Source: Cherax quadricarinatus (taxonomy: Eukaryota > Arthropoda > Malacostraca > Decapoda > Parastacidae). From it: a stretch of DNA of 64,000 bases. The notes under the pieces were generated by a model, which was given only the letters and a program-made list of their open reading frames with translations, was not told the DNA's origin and searched no databases. The stretch spans positions 8,792,482 to 8,856,481 of the forward strand of contig NC_091372.1 in the NCBI RefSeq assembly GCF_038502225.1, read 5' to 3'. Below, piece after piece: positions 32,946-44,402 of this stretch (position 1 is its first letter; each line of letters starts with the position of its first letter). A program made the translations under genes and the position numbers.

Positions 32946-33477
32946 AGTCTATCACAGTTAAAGAGAGCATTTCAGATCCCACATACTCTACACTTACCCA
33001 TATCAATGTTTATGCTAGTTAATTTAAGTATAGGTACACATAAGGGTAATTATTATACATAGTTTAACATGTGTATATGACAAAACTACCTAATAGTTCA
33101 GTCACAATAGCTCACAATACACGAACTGCACCGTAAAGGTCTTATTTGCAAGTTAGACCTAGCTAGGCTTCTAACTTCTAATGCGTAGAATAAGCTGGGG
33201 TTATATTGGACGTCAGAGTTCTGGCACTGGAGAAATAAGTCACTCAAAATATAATGTGGAGAGTGAAAGTGGAGCAGCTAAAGGCGTGCCCAGCCTGGCA
33301 ACCAGGGCATCCACACGCCTGCACACCCACATGCTCACCCAGAGAGTCAAGGACGCCCACTTTGTCGGTTATGGTGGGAAGCAGGAGGGCGTGGGGAGGG
33401 GAAGGGTATGGTTATGGTGGGGAGGGTATGGTGTTGAGAGAGAGGGGTAAAGGTAACGGAGAGGTTCAAAATCTGGT
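32946..33477. other. Spacer with one short dispersed repeat
   Basis: 33013-33080 carries the TAGGTACACATAAGGGTAAT-type repeat seen at 770 and 56831. A GGGTATGGTTATGGTGGGGA duplication lies at 33403-33430. No gene seen. Confidence 0.5.
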
Positions 33478-33603
33478 TCAGTAATGATACCAAGGGGGCA
33501 GCGGTTCGCACATTGAAGTGTGCGGCCAGCAGTGACAGCTGGGTGATCGGGCTTTGGTTCACCTAGAGTCCTGGTCTGGGACCAGACCGTGGGGGGCGTT
33601 GAA
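33478..33603 (+). mobile_element. Divergent CR1-A terminal fragment
   Basis: TGCGGCCAGCAGTGACAGCT through CAGACCGTGGGGGGCGTTGA is a diverged form of the CR1-A C terminus and stop region. Confidence 0.65.
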
Positions 33604-33689
33604 CAGCAAGTAAACATACCTTGGGCATCGTTCACATACATTAATAATACTGAACTAAAAGAAATCTTCGCCTCTCCAGGGCGACAATT

Positions 33690-33905
33690 TTCAAAACTAG
33701 CGTTGTAAGATAGGATTTGTTGGGATTTTTAACCTCGGAGGGTTAGCCACCCAGGATACCCCAATACTATCTTTTATTTCCATTGTAGTCCTCCAGTTTT
33801 GTCCTCCAGGATGCCACCCACACCAGTACACTAACACAGATTTACCTATTTACTGCTAGGTGAACAGTGACAGCAGGTGTAAGGTGACTTGCCCAGCGTT
33901 TCCAC
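33690..33905 (-). mobile_element. SINE-A, 5'-incomplete copy
   Basis: It has the GGGTTAGCCACCCAGGATAC tail segment and the GACTGGTGTGGGT-like core, but its tRNA-like head is mostly lost. Confidence 0.7.
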
Positions 33906-33977
33906 CCGTCCGACGCATTAGACTTTAGCGCTTCCTTCTAAATGCATAAAGCTTATTAAAGTACAAGTACACACACC

Positions 33978-34312
33978 TGGAGTTTACCTGGAGAGAGTTC
34001 CGGGGTTCAACGCCCCCGCGGCCTGGTCTGTGACCAGGCCTCCTGGTGGATCAGAGCCTGATCAACCAGGCTGTTACTGCTGGCTGCACGCAATTCAACG
34101 TACGAACCACAGCCCGGCTGGTCAGGTACCGACTTTAGGTGCTTGTCCAGTGCCAGCTTGAAGACTGCCAGGGGTCTATTGGTAATCCCCCTTATGTATG
34201 CTGGGAGGCAGTTGAACAGTCTCGGGCCCCTGACACTTATTGTATTGTCTCTTAACGTGCTAGTGACACCCCTGCTTTTCATTGGGGGGATGTTGCATCG
34301 TCTGCCGAGTTT
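33978..34312 (-). mobile_element. CR1-A LINE 3' fragment
   Basis: The minus strand codes LGRRCNIPPMKSRGVTSTLR through the family C terminus, beginning at the 34,312 breakpoint. Upstream sequence is not CR1-A. Confidence 0.88.
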
Positions 34313-34329
34313 TTTGGTGACCACAATAA

Positions 34330-34482
34330 CCGTACATAGTAACCTATACAGAAAAACCACTGTGAAAAAAATATTGAACTTCCCAGTGCTTTCGTGATTT
34401 CTCACATCAAGGAACAGATCCTTGACAATGTGAGAAATAACGAAAGCGCTTGGAACGTCACAGTTTTACAGTGGTTATCTAT
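34330..34482. mobile_element. Foldback element
   Basis: Outer arms AACCACTGTGA...TCACAGTTTTACAGTGGTT and an inner hairpin (GCTTTCGTGATTTCTCACAT against ATGTGAGAAATAACGAAAGC) give a symmetric stem-loop. No coding sequence. Confidence 0.75.
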
Positions 34483-34694
34483 CACATCACATACTTACTG
34501 TGATCTTAATGAATCATAGTATCACATGTGTAAATTACCTATGATAACCCGACAAAACTCAGATCCAGATATAGTAAAGAGTGTATCCCTTACTGCATCT
34601 ATATAAACACGTATTATCTGTAAGTTAGCTTGGGTTAGGCACATACATCCATTGTAGGGTAGGTAAGGTGGTTGAGAATAACAGTTAGCAGTTT

Positions 34695-37600
34695 GGTAGG
34701 GAGGGTTGGCCAGCCAGGATAACCCAGGGTAGGGAGGGTTGGTCAGCCAGGATAACCCAGGGTAGGGAGGGTTGGTCAGCCAGGATAACCCAGGGTAGGA
34801 AAGGTTAACCACCAAGGATAACCCAGGGTAGGGAGGGTTAGCCACCCAGGATAACCCAGGGTAGGGAGGGTTAGCCACCCAGTATAACCCAGGGTAGGGA
34901 GGGTTAGCCTCCCAGTATAACCCAGGGTAGGGAGGGTTAGCCACCCAGGATAACCCAGGGTAGGGAGGGTTAACCACCCAGGTTAACCCAAGGTAGGGAG
35001 GGTTAGCCACCCAGGATAACCACGGGTAGGGAGGGTTAGCCACCCAGGATAACCCAGGGTAGGGAGGGTTAGCCACCCAGGATAACCCAGGGTAGGGAGG
35101 GTTAGCCACCCTGGATAACCCAGGGTAGGGAGGGTTAGCCACCCAGGATAACCCAGGGTAGGGAGGGTTAGCCACCCAGGATAACCCAGGGTAGGGAGGG
35201 TTAGCCACCCAGGATAACCCAGGGTAGGGAGGGTTAGCCACCCAGGATAACCCAGGGTAGGGAGGGTTAGCCACCCAGGATAACCCAGGGTAGGGAGGGT
35301 TAGCCACCCAGGATAACCCAGGGTAGGGAGGGTTAGCCACCCAGGATAACCCAGGGTAGGGAGGGTTAGCCACCCAGGATAACCCAGGGTAGGGAGGGTT
35401 AGCCACCCAGGATAACCCAGGGTAGGGAGGGTTAGCCACCCAGGATAACCCAGGGTAGGGAGGGTTAGCCACCCAGGATAACCCAGGGTAGGGAGGGTTA
35501 GCCACCCAGGATAACCCAGGGTAGGGAGGGTTAGCCACCCAGGATAACCCAGGGTAGGGAGGGTTAGCCACCCAGGATAACCCAGGGTAGGGAGGGTTAG
35601 CCACCCAGGATAACCCAGGGTAGGGAGGGTTAGCCACCCAGGATAACCCAGGGTAGGGAGGGTTAGCCACCCAGGATAACCCAGGGTAGGGAGGGTTAGC
35701 CACCCAGGATAACCCAGGGTAGGGAGGGTTAGCCACCCAGGATAACCCAGGGTAGGGAGGGTTAGCCACCCAGGATAACCCAGGGTAGGGAGGGTTAGCC
35801 ACCCAGGATAACCCAGGGTAGGGAGGGTTAGCCACCCAGGATAACCCAGGGTAGGGAGGGTTAGCCACCCAGGATAACCCAGGGTAGGGAGGGTTAGCCA
35901 CCCAGGATAACCCAGGGTAGGGAGGGTTAGCCACCCAGGATAACCCAGGGTAGGGAGGGTTAGCCACCCAGGATAACCCAGGGTAGGGAGGGTTAGCCAC
36001 CCAGGATAACCCAGGGTAGGGAGGGTTAGCCACCCAGGATAACCCAGGGTAGGGAGGGTTAGCCACCCAGGATAACCCAGGGTAGGGAGGGTTAGCCACC
36101 CAGGATAACCCAGGGTAGGGAGGGTTAGCCACCCAGGATAACCCAGGGTAGGGAGGGTTAGCCACCCAGGATAACCCAGGGTAGGGAGGGTTAGCCACCC
36201 AGGATAACCCAGGGTAGGGAGGGTTAGCCACCCAGGATAACCCAGGGTAGGGAGGGGTAGCCACCCAGGATAACCCAGGGTAGGGAGGGTTAGCCACCCA
36301 GGATAACCCAGGGTAGGGAGGGTTAGCCACCCAGGATAACCCAGGGTAGGGAGGGTTAGCCACCCAGGATAACCCAGGGTAGGGAGGGTTAGCCACCCAG
36401 GATAACCCAGGGTAGGGAGGGTTAGCCACCCAGGATAACCCAGGGTAGGGAGGGTTAGCCACCCAGGATAACCCAGGGTAGGGAGGGTTAGCCACCCAGG
36501 ATAACCCAGGGTAGGGAGGGTTAGCCACCCAGGATAACCCAGGGTAGGGAGGGTTAGCCACCCAGGATAACCCAGGGTAGGGAGGGTTAGCCACCCAGGA
36601 TAACCCAGGGTAGGGAGGGTTAGCCACCCAGGATAACCCAGGGTAGGGAGGGTTAGCCACCCAGGATAACCCAGGGTAGGGAGGGTTAGCCACCCAGGAT
36701 AACCCAGGGTAGGGAGGGTTAGCCACCCAGGATAACCCAGGGTAGGGAGGGTTAGCCACCCAGGATAACCCAGGGTAGGGAGGGTTAGCCACCCAGGATA
36801 ACCCAGGGTAGGGAGGGTTAGCCACCCAGGATAACCCAGGGTAGGGAGGGTTAGCCACCCAGGATAACCCAGGGTAGGGAGGGTTAGCCACCCAGGATAA
36901 CCCAGGGTAGGGAGGGTTAGCCACCCAGGATAACCCAGGGTAGGGAGGGTTAGCCACCCAGGATAACCCAGGGTAGGGAGGGTTAGCCACCCAGGATAAC
37001 CCAGGGTAGGGAGGGTTAGCCACCCAGGATAACCCAGGGTAGGGAGGGTTAGCCACCCAGGATAACCCAGGGTAGGGAGGGTTAGCCACCCAGGATAACC
37101 CAGGGTAGGGAGGGTTAGCCACCCAGGATAACCCAGGGTAGGGAGGGTTAGCCACCCAGGATAACCCAGGGTAGGGAGGGTTAGCCACCCAGGATAACCC
37201 AGGGTAGGGAGGGTTAGCCACCCAGGATAACCCAGGGTAGGGAGGGTTAGCCACCCAGGATAACCCAGGGTAGGGAGGGTTAGCCACCCAGGATAACCCT
37301 GGGTAGGGAGGGTTAGCCACCCAGGATAACCCAGGGTAGGGAGGGTTAGCCACCCAGGAAAACCCAGGGTAGGGAGGGTTAGCCACCCAGGATAACCCAG
37401 GGTAGGGAGGGTTAGCCACCCAGGATAACCCAGGGTAGGGAGGGTTAGCCACCCAGGATAACCCAGGGTAGGGAGGGTTAGCCACCCAGGATAACCCAGG
37501 GTAGGGAGGGTTAGCCACCCAGGATAACCCAGGGTAGGGAGGGTTAGCCACCCAGGATAACCCAGGGTAGGGAGGGTTAGCCACCCAGGATAACCCAGGG

Positions 37601-37834
37601 TAGGGAGGGTTAGCCACCCAGGATAACCCAGGGTAGGGAGGGTTAGCCACCCAGGATAACCCAGGGTAGGGAGGGTTAGCCACCAAGGATAACCCAGGGT
37701 AGGGAGGGTTAGCCACCAAGGATAACCCAGGGTAGGGAGGGTTAGCCACCCAGAATAACCCAGGGTAGGGAAGGTTACCCACCCAGAATAACCCAGGATA
37801 GGGAGGGTTAGCCACCCAGGATAACCCAGGGTAG
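34695..37834. repeat. 33-bp satellite, about 95 copies, SINE-derived
   Basis: The monomer is GGAGGGTTAGCCACCCAGG followed by ATAACCCAGGGTAG. Central copies are almost identical; variants cluster at both edges, as expected from unequal exchange. GGGTTAGCC and GGATAACCC form a nine-base near-palindrome in every monomer. The first 25 bases match the tail segment of SINE-A. The long minus-strand frames (ANPPYPGLSWV and TLPTLGYPGWL repeats) follow from a period divisible by three and are not taken as genes. Confidence 0.96.
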
Positions 37835-38039
37835 GTATACTCCAGGTAACGTATCGCCTCCATTTCCCTAGGAGTTCATTTTTCACCGCTGGAGTTTACA
37901 CTGTTCTTGTTCAGGCAGTGACGGACTCTTGTGGTCGAGACGGTCCGATACCTCAGTAAACAATACAGAAAGGTACACGATAGGAAGGTCAGCCTCACTG
38001 CTCTTGCAGGAACACGTACGTAGATGCAGTAATACGTGG
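37835..38039. other. No recognised gene
   Basis: A unique-looking 205 bp between the satellite and a SINE. Confidence 0.45.
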
Positions 38040-38265
38040 GGGTGGAAGTAAGGGCATGTTTCCTTAAGACACCTGTTATCTATGTTCAACTAGCAGTCAG
38101 TAGGTATTTGGGTGTTAGCCGACTGGTGTGGGTCGCCTCCTGGGGACAAAAATTAACCTAACTTGCCCCAAATACTCTGCCTAACAAGAGGCTTTCTACA
38201 TAGTATGTCATTAATATCAGCTATGGTCTGTACAAGTTGTATCATGTAATTGTAGAAATTATTAT
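38040..38265 (+). mobile_element. SINE-A variant
   Basis: Plus-strand core GACTGGTGTGGGTCGCCTCC with a body TAGTATGTCATTAATATCAG, TGGTCTGTACAAGTTGTATC and an (ATT)n tail. The tRNA-like head is missing. Confidence 0.75.
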
Positions 38266-38283
38266 TATAATTAGTTATCTTAA

Positions 38284-38481
38284 TGTAGACGTTTCGCCAT
38301 CCAGTGTCTTATTAGTACAATACAGGGACAAAAACCAGAAGACTGAAAAAGGTGAATATGATGTAATCAGTCCCTTAGACACTCAGTATAGTGTCTAAGG
38401 GATTGATTACCTCAATTTCATCCTTCTATTTTTAATCACTGAATTGCACTGATAAAGCCATTGGCGAGCGAAACGTCTACA
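38284..38481. mobile_element. Foldback element
   Basis: Ends TGTAGACGTTTCGCC and its complement, with a central hairpin CCCTTAGACACT...AGTGTCTAAGGG. It is related in design to the element at 28293, which also uses CGTTTCGCC ends. Confidence 0.7.
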
Positions 38482-38691
38482 CGTGATACCCAGCTGTTGC
38501 ATATGTGTCTAATTCTTCAGCTTGTCGGTATTGTATACGACTGATGTGATACCTAGCGTCGGTACCTCGGCAGTTGGTAAATCACTGATACCAAGTATTA
38601 ATGCGCCACTTATAACTTAACCAGTAATACCTTCAACATCTTGTAAAATTTGCAGTCACTGATGCATTCTACATCTTGTAGACGTCGACTC

Positions 38692-40108
38692 TGGAACCCA
38701 CAGGCAACGCCTCTGGAACCACAGGCAACACCCCCTGGAACCACAGGCACCGCCCCCTGGAACCACAGGCACCGCCCCCTGGAACCCCAGGCACCGACCC
38801 TGGAACCCCAGGCACCGACCCTGGAACCACAGGCACCGCCCCCTGGAACCACAGGCACCGCCCCCTGGAACCACAGGCACCGCCCCCTGGAACCACAGGC
38901 ACCGCCCCCTGAAAGCACAGGCACCGCCCCCTGGAACCACAGGCACCGCTCTCTGCAACCCCAGGCACCGACCCTGGAACCCCAGGCACCGACCCTGGAA
39001 CCCCAGACACCGCCCTGGAACCCCAGACACCGCCCTGGAACCCCAGACACCGCCCTGGAACCCCAGACACCGCCCTGGAACCCCAGACACCGCCCTAGAA
39101 CCACAGACACCGCCCCCTGGAACCCCAGACACCGCCCCCTGGAACCCCAGACACCGCCCCCTGGAACCCCAGACACCGCCCCCTGGAACCCCAGACACCG
39201 CCCCCTGGAACCCCAGACACCGCCCCCTGGAACCCCAGACACCGCCCCCTGGAACCCCAGACACCGCCCCCTGGAACCCCAGACACCGCCCCCTGGAACC
39301 CCAGACACCGCCCCCGGGAACCCCAGACACCGCCCCCTGGAACCCCAGACCCCGCCCCCAGGGACCCCAGACACCGCCCCCTGGAACCCCAGACCCCGCC
39401 CCCCGGAACCCCAGACACCGCCCCCTGGAACCCCAGACACCGCCCCCTGGAACCCCAGACACCGCCCCCTGGAACCCCAGACACCGCCCCCTGGAACCCC
39501 AGACACCGCCCCCTGGAACCCCAGACACCGCCCCCTGGAACCCCAGACACCGCTCCCCTGGAACCCCAGACACCGCCCCCTGGAACCCCAGACACCGCCC
39601 CCTGGACCCCCAGACACCGCCCCCTGGAACCCCAGACACCGCCCCCTGGAACCCCAGACACCGCCCCCTGGAACCCCACACACCCCCCCCCGGAACCCCA
39701 GACACCGCCCCCTGGAACCCCAGACACCGCCCCCTGGAACCCCAGACACCGCCCCCTGGAACCCCAGACACCGCCCCCTGGAACCCCAGACACCGCCCCC
39801 TGGAACCCCAGACACCGCCCTAGAACCACAGACACCGCCCTAGAACCACAGACACCGCCCCTGGAACCCCAGGCACCGCCCCTGGAACCCCAGACACCGC
39901 CCTAGAACCACAGACACCGCCCCTGGTACCCCAAGCACCGCCCTGGGAACCCCACGCCCCGCCCCTGGAACCCCAGACACCGCCCTGGAACCCCAGACAC
40001 CGCCCTGGAACCACAGACACCGCCCCTGGAACCCCAAGCACCGCCCCTGGAACCCCAAGCACCGCCCCTGGAACCCCAGACACCGCCCTGGAACCACAGA
40101 CACCAACC
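38692..40108. repeat. 22-bp satellite, about 65 copies
   Basis: The monomer is AGACACCGCCCCCTGGAACC plus CC, with 20-21 bp variants concentrated at both ends and an AGGCACCG variant on the left. The period is not divisible by three, so all frames cycle open; the Gly/Trp- and Pro-rich frames are by-products. Confidence 0.95.
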
Positions 40109-40687
40109 TGGAACTGACGTAACCACCCCAACACATCCTTCTACCCTTTACACATGAGCGACTCTGAGGAGCGGTCATCCCGGGTATTGAGCAAGAATCC
40201 ACTTACCCAGTACATACTAAATTCTTATTGTACACCACTTACCCACCTTTCATTATAGTTTTTGCTTCGTATAGAAGAACACATCGTCTATAATATACGT
40301 TAGAGGTGCCCTACGTTTTTCTAATGCTTGCTACTGGTACGGAGCTACGTGGTAGCCACGTACAGGTACATGGCAACCAAAACGTTTCGCTCACTGGTGT
40401 ACCCATTAATTTTCTTCAATATATCTCACCTCGGCCCATAAGGGCTACTTTTGTAAAACTGTCTTGGGAAGAGATATCAGGCTCTTGATTCTTGGAATTC
40501 GAGTAACTCCCTCCCCTTGCAAGGATCAAATTTTGATTGCCTCTCTAGGCGCTGACTCCTACGGGTTTAACGTCGCTAACTGGATGGGTTACTGTCGCGT
40601 CGCGAGGCGTGTGTTAGCCCCCCATCCCACAACCCCAGCCCACTCTACATAGACCCAAGCTAGGGACAGTTGAACCTTTCTAGTTTA
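40109..40687. other. No recognised gene
   Basis: Unassigned spacer; small open frames of about 60 codons are not supported. Confidence 0.45.
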
Positions 40688-40755
40688 ACATAAGAACATA
40701 AAGAAGGAACACTGCAGCAGGCCTACTGACCCATGCGAAGCAGGTCCGTGTCCCC
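40688..40755 (-). mobile_element. CR1-B LINE 3' terminal fragment
   Basis: CATAAGAACATAAAGAAGGA and CACTGCAGCAGGCCTACTG are the inverse of the CR1-B terminus at 47465-47530. Confidence 0.8.
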
Positions 40756-40902
40756 TTCCCCCCCGGCTTAAACTCGGCTTAAAAAATCCAGAAGCCGTAG
40801 TTTAACCGTCCCAAAAAGGTCCAGAGGTTGGAGCTTAACACCTTCACGAGAGGATTTCTTGCAATAAAGGGAACAGGTTATGGTGGAGACTCGAAACTGG
40901 TA

Positions 40903-40985
40903 TGACTTGTAGCCGGCATGAGTAGACTTGTAGCCGGCATGAGTAGACTTGTAGCCGGCATGAGTAGACTTGTAGCCAGCATGAC
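40903..40985. repeat. 21-bp tandem repeat, four copies
   Basis: The unit GACTTGTAGCCGGCATGAGT plus A is repeated four times. Confidence 0.9.
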
Positions 40986-41134
40986 TTAACTCTGTAAAAG
41001 GACAAAGTTGATAATACACAATTTTAGCATTCACGAAGCCCAGTTTGTCTTCCTCTGTCACTATATAGCGTTTCAAGCCGATATGAAGAGGCATTCTCGA
41101 GCTCTCGCACTGATAGCAGTCTCCTGATTTCCTT

Positions 41135-41332
41135 AATGAATTGTCCCGTAGTTGGGTTGGTAACACACTCGGCTCACACACTGAGGTCCCGGGTTCGATC
41201 CCCAGTAAGGGTGGAAACATTAGGACGTGTTTCCTTAATAATAAAATATATTTACTACAAGTACATGATACAACTTATACAGACCATAGCTCACACCAAT
41301 GACATACTGTATAGAAAGTTCCTGGTTATTAC
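41135..41332 (+). mobile_element. tRNA-headed SINE, second type
   Basis: The head GTTGGTAACACACTCGGCTC ends in a B-box-like GGTTCGATCCC, then GTGGAAACATTAGGACGTGT. The body AGACCATAGCTCACACCAAT appears in the opposite sense in SINE-A variants. This looks like two SINE pieces joined. Confidence 0.7.
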
Positions 41333-42235
41333 CTGGAGTTTACCTGGAGAGAGTTTCGGGGGTCAACGCCCCCGCGGCCCGGTCTGTGACCAGGCCTCCT
41401 GGTGGATCAGCGCCTGATCAACCAGGCTGTTGCTGCTGGCTGCACGCAAACCAACGTACGAGCCACAGCCCGGCTGATCAGGAACTGACTTTAGGTGCTT
41501 GTCCAGTGCCAGCTTGAAGACTGCCAGGGGTCTGTTGGTAATCCCCCTTATGTATGCTGGGAGGCAGTTGAACAGTCTCGGGCCCCTGACACTTATTGTA
41601 TGGTCTCTTAACGTGCTAGTGACACCCCTGCTTTTCATTGGGGGGATGGTGCATCGTCTGCCAAGTCTTTTGCTTTCGTAGTGAGTGATTTTCGTGTGTA
41701 AGTTCGGTACTAGTCCCTCTAGGATTTTCCAGGTGTATATAATCATGTATCTCTCCCTCCTGCGTTCCAGGGAATACAGGTTTAGAAACCTCAAGCGCTC
41801 CCAGTAATTGAGGTGTTTTATCTCCGTTATGCGCGCCGTGAAAGTTCTCTGTACATTTTCTAGGTCGGCAATTTCACCTGCCTTGAAAGGTGCTGTTAGA
41901 GTGCAGCAATATTCCAGCCTAGATAGAACAAGTGACCTGAAGAGTGTCATCATGGGCTTGGCCTCCCTAGTTTTGAAGGTTCTCATTATCCATCCTGTCA
42001 TTTTTCTAGCAGATGCGATTGATACAATGTTATGGTCCTTGAAGGTGAGATCCTCCGACATAATCACTCCCAGGTCTTTGACGTTGGTGTTTCGCCCTAT
42101 TTTGTGGCCAGAATTTGTTTTGTACTCTGATGAAGATTTAATTTCCTCATGTTTACCATATCTGAGTAATTGAAATTTCTCATCGTTGAACTTCATATTG
42201 TTTTCTGCAGCCCACTGAAAGATTTGGTTGATTTG
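41333..42235 (-). pseudogene. CR1-A LINE 3' half, 5'-truncated, open frame
   Basis: About 290 codons of the CR1-A RT thumb and C terminus are open on the minus strand (QIFQWAAENNMKFNDEKFQL to TGPRGR). The protein is nearly identical to the copy at 57163. Differences include HKIGRN for HKIERN and retention of DHTISVRG where the other copy has lost one residue. The element ends with the hairpin and CTCCAGGTAAACTCCAGGTA terminus. Truncation falls at the motif after the FADD box, where a SINE-A variant begins. Confidence 0.9.
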
Positions 42236-42435
42236 GCTGAGTATTTCCCTCAAATTAGGTCAGTTTTGTCCCAGGATGCGACCCACACCAGTCCACTAAC
42301 ACCCAGGTACCTGTTATTACTGATGGGTGAATATAGACAACTGGTGTAAGGAAACATGTCCAATGTTTCTACCCTCGCTGGGAATCGAACCCGAACCCTA
42401 GCCGTATGAAGCTAGAGCTTTAGCCATCAAGCCAA
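42236..42435 (-). mobile_element. SINE-A variant
   Basis: Minus-strand tRNA-like head with GGTTCGATTCC, a GACTGGTGTGGGTCGCATCC core, and a tail joined to the CR1-A truncation point. Confidence 0.8.
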
Positions 42436-42444
42436 GGGGGCTGT

Positions 42445-42688
42445 CACTGTTCACCTAGGTAGGTACCTGGTATTAGTCACCTTATACCTGCTGTCCCTAT
42501 TCACCTAGCAGTAAGTAGGTACCTGGGTGTTAGTGGACTGGTGTGGGTCGCATCCTGGGACAAAATTAACCTAAGTTGCGGGAAATGACAGAATAACAAG
42601 GGACTTTCTATATAATAGTATGTCATTGGTGTGAGCTATGGTCTGTATAAGTTGTATCATGTACTGGTAGAAATAAAGAATATTATTA

Positions 42689-42730
<42 letters not shown>

Positions 42731-42732
42731 GC
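42445..42732 (+). mobile_element. SINE-A variant with (ATT)n tail
   Basis: Core GACTGGTGTGGGTCGCATCC, body AGCTATGGTCTGTATAAGTT, and a long (ATT)n tract at 42680-42730. It lies back to back with the previous SINE. Confidence 0.8.
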
Positions 42733-42880
42733 CAGTGAGCACTTATATAATACACTAATAATGGAAGTGTTGCTTTTAGCAACACACACCTGGACTGAAG
42801 GTTTGAAGCTTATCGGAAAGTTTATTCTCCAGTGCCATTGAAAGTTTTTAAGTTATGAGAGGTATTATCACATAATAAAG

Positions 42881-42883
<3 letters not shown>

Positions 42884-42948
<65 letters not shown>
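42884..42948. repeat. (CA)n microsatellite
   Basis: More than 30 CA units. It belongs to the short repeat that follows it. Confidence 0.95.
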
Positions 42949-43175
42949 AGAAGAGGCGGGGCCAGAAGCTCGGACTCGACCCCCGCAACCTCAACTAGGT
43001 GAGTACAACTAGGTGAGTACACACACACATACATACACATATACATACATACACATACACATACAGGTATGATAAATCTCGTGCAGCATGCAGAGAGTTG
43101 ACCTACTAGCGATCACCGAAGAGACGGGGCCAGGAGCTGTGAATTGACCCCTGTAACCACAACTAGGCAGGTACA
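42949..43175 (+). repeat. GGCGGGGCCAGAAGCT short repeat, two copies
   Basis: GAAGAGGCGGGGCCAGAAGC...ACTAGGTGAGTAC at 42950 and GAAGAGACGGGGCCAGGAGC...ACTAGGCAGGTAC at 43117 are related copies of a dispersed repeat. Confidence 0.6.
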
Positions 43176-43237
43176 CTCTTTTAAAGACTCAAATTATCTC
43201 TTTCGATTTCCAGTAGTAAACCGAACTTTCTAGATAA

Positions 43238-43502
43238 AATAGGCCAGCCCTGAAATAGGCCAGCCCTGAAATAGGCCAGCCCTGAAATAGGCCAGCCCTG
43301 AAATAGGCCAGCCCTGAAATAGGCCAGCCCTGAAATAGACCAACCCTGAAATAGGCCAGCCCTGAAATAGGCCAGCCCTGAAATAGACCAGCCCTGAAAT
43401 AGGCCAGCCCTGAAATAGGCCAGCCCTGAAATAGGCCAGCCCTGAAATAGGCCAGCCCTGAAATAGGCCAGCCCTGAAAGACCAGCCCTGAAATAGACCA
43501 GT
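43238..43502. repeat. 16-bp tandem repeat, about 17 copies
   Basis: The unit is AATAGGCCAGCCCTGA with a few TAGACC variants and one shortened unit near 43478. Confidence 0.95.
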
Positions 43503-44130
43503 CTACCAGAAGCATCATTGTCAAGCCATCACATTAAAACCAGTGATGATTATTGATAACCATCACAGGTACACCTTATCAGGGGATATCTACGGTGACT
43601 CTCGCTGCAGTGTGACCCACTCATTAATTGTGACCTTCAGATTAAACTTGACACCGAAGTACTGAACTTGTTCTCCGGAACTTAAGTTTGTGACCTGTGG
43701 TAATACTTAGGGACTGACTCCCCGATCTTACTCTATTCCAGGGAGGACTGTTGATGCCAGGTGTGAACTGCCCTGTGTATCAAACTCTACCTCTTGTACC
43801 TAATCTCTTTGATCCTTACGGTTTTGACACTTCCCTATGTACATTCCTGTACCAGTTTAGATGATCCCTAGTACACATAAATGTTTTGAAGAGGCCTAGA
43901 GGCCTATTTCTCATTTGGACCTTTTTTTTTTTTTGGTACAGATATCTCTAGTCTTAGCCTACAAAAATCCCCATTGATAGTGAGGAAAGCTATTTTAGTC
44001 TGTGCCCTTAAACAGTCAGTATTTTACTGTGGCTATGACTGTAGGATGTGTGACTTGTGAGGGACCTACACAGTGATTTCCTGACTGTTGTAAAATGCGC
44101 TTCGTGGATGTTACTTGTTCGTATCTCACT
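43503..44130. other. No recognised gene
   Basis: Unassigned; a poly-T run occurs near 43925. Confidence 0.45.
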
Positions 44131-44160
44131 GTATGGCCCTTGTGGTTTTAGCGCTTAGGG
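44131..44160 (+). mobile_element. I-like LINE tail fragment
   Basis: TGGCCCTTGTGGTTTTAGCG matches the conserved I-like tail. Confidence 0.55.
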
Positions 44161-44164
44161 TTTA

Positions 44165-44402
44165 GGCTCAGTCGCTGGCGCACTCGGCTCACACATTGAG
44201 GTCAGTGGTTCGATCCCCTGTACGGCTGAAAAACATTAGGACTTGTTGTCTTCAAGGCACTGGACAGGCACTTAGTACCTGACCAGCCGGGTTGTGGTTC
44301 GTACGTCGGGTTGCGTGTGACCAACAGTAACAGCCTGGTCATGGACCGGGCCATGGGGACGTGGACATCCCTGGACCATCCTCCAACTAAACTCCAGGCC
44401 TG
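44165..44402 (+). mobile_element. Chimeric SINE: tRNA-like head + CR1-A 3' end
   Basis: The head has GGCGCACTCGGCTCACACAT and a B-box-like GGTTCGATCCC, then AAACATTAGGACTTGTTG. It joins TTCAAGGCACTGGACAGGCA, which is the CR1-A C-terminal region, and continues to a diverged CR1-A terminus (TAAACTCCAGGCCT). An internal deletion removes part of the CR1-A region. The join could be a true SINE or a chance nested insertion; no target duplication separates the parts. Confidence 0.6.

Noticed and set aside
30830..33062. Large Gly- or Pro-rich proteins on both strands of the 27-bp array
   Set aside because: Same explanation; both strands being open to the array edges is a property of the monomer, and no intron or promoter signal accompanies them.
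34522..37886. Two minus-strand frames of 1,113 and 967 codons as genes
   Set aside because: They are the 33-bp satellite read in two phases; residues repeat every 11 codons with no unique domain, and a three-divisible period without indels produces them automatically.
38610..40202. Gly/Trp- or Pro-rich proteins in the 22-bp array
   Set aside because: The period is not a multiple of three and several overlapping frames are open on both strands; typical satellite by-products.
41160..41215. Genuine tRNA gene
   Set aside because: A B-box is present but there is no complete acceptor pairing, and the same head occurs at 44170 attached to another body.
42571..42789. Poly-Asn protein on the minus strand
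   Set aside because: Translation of the (ATT)n tail of a SINE-A variant.
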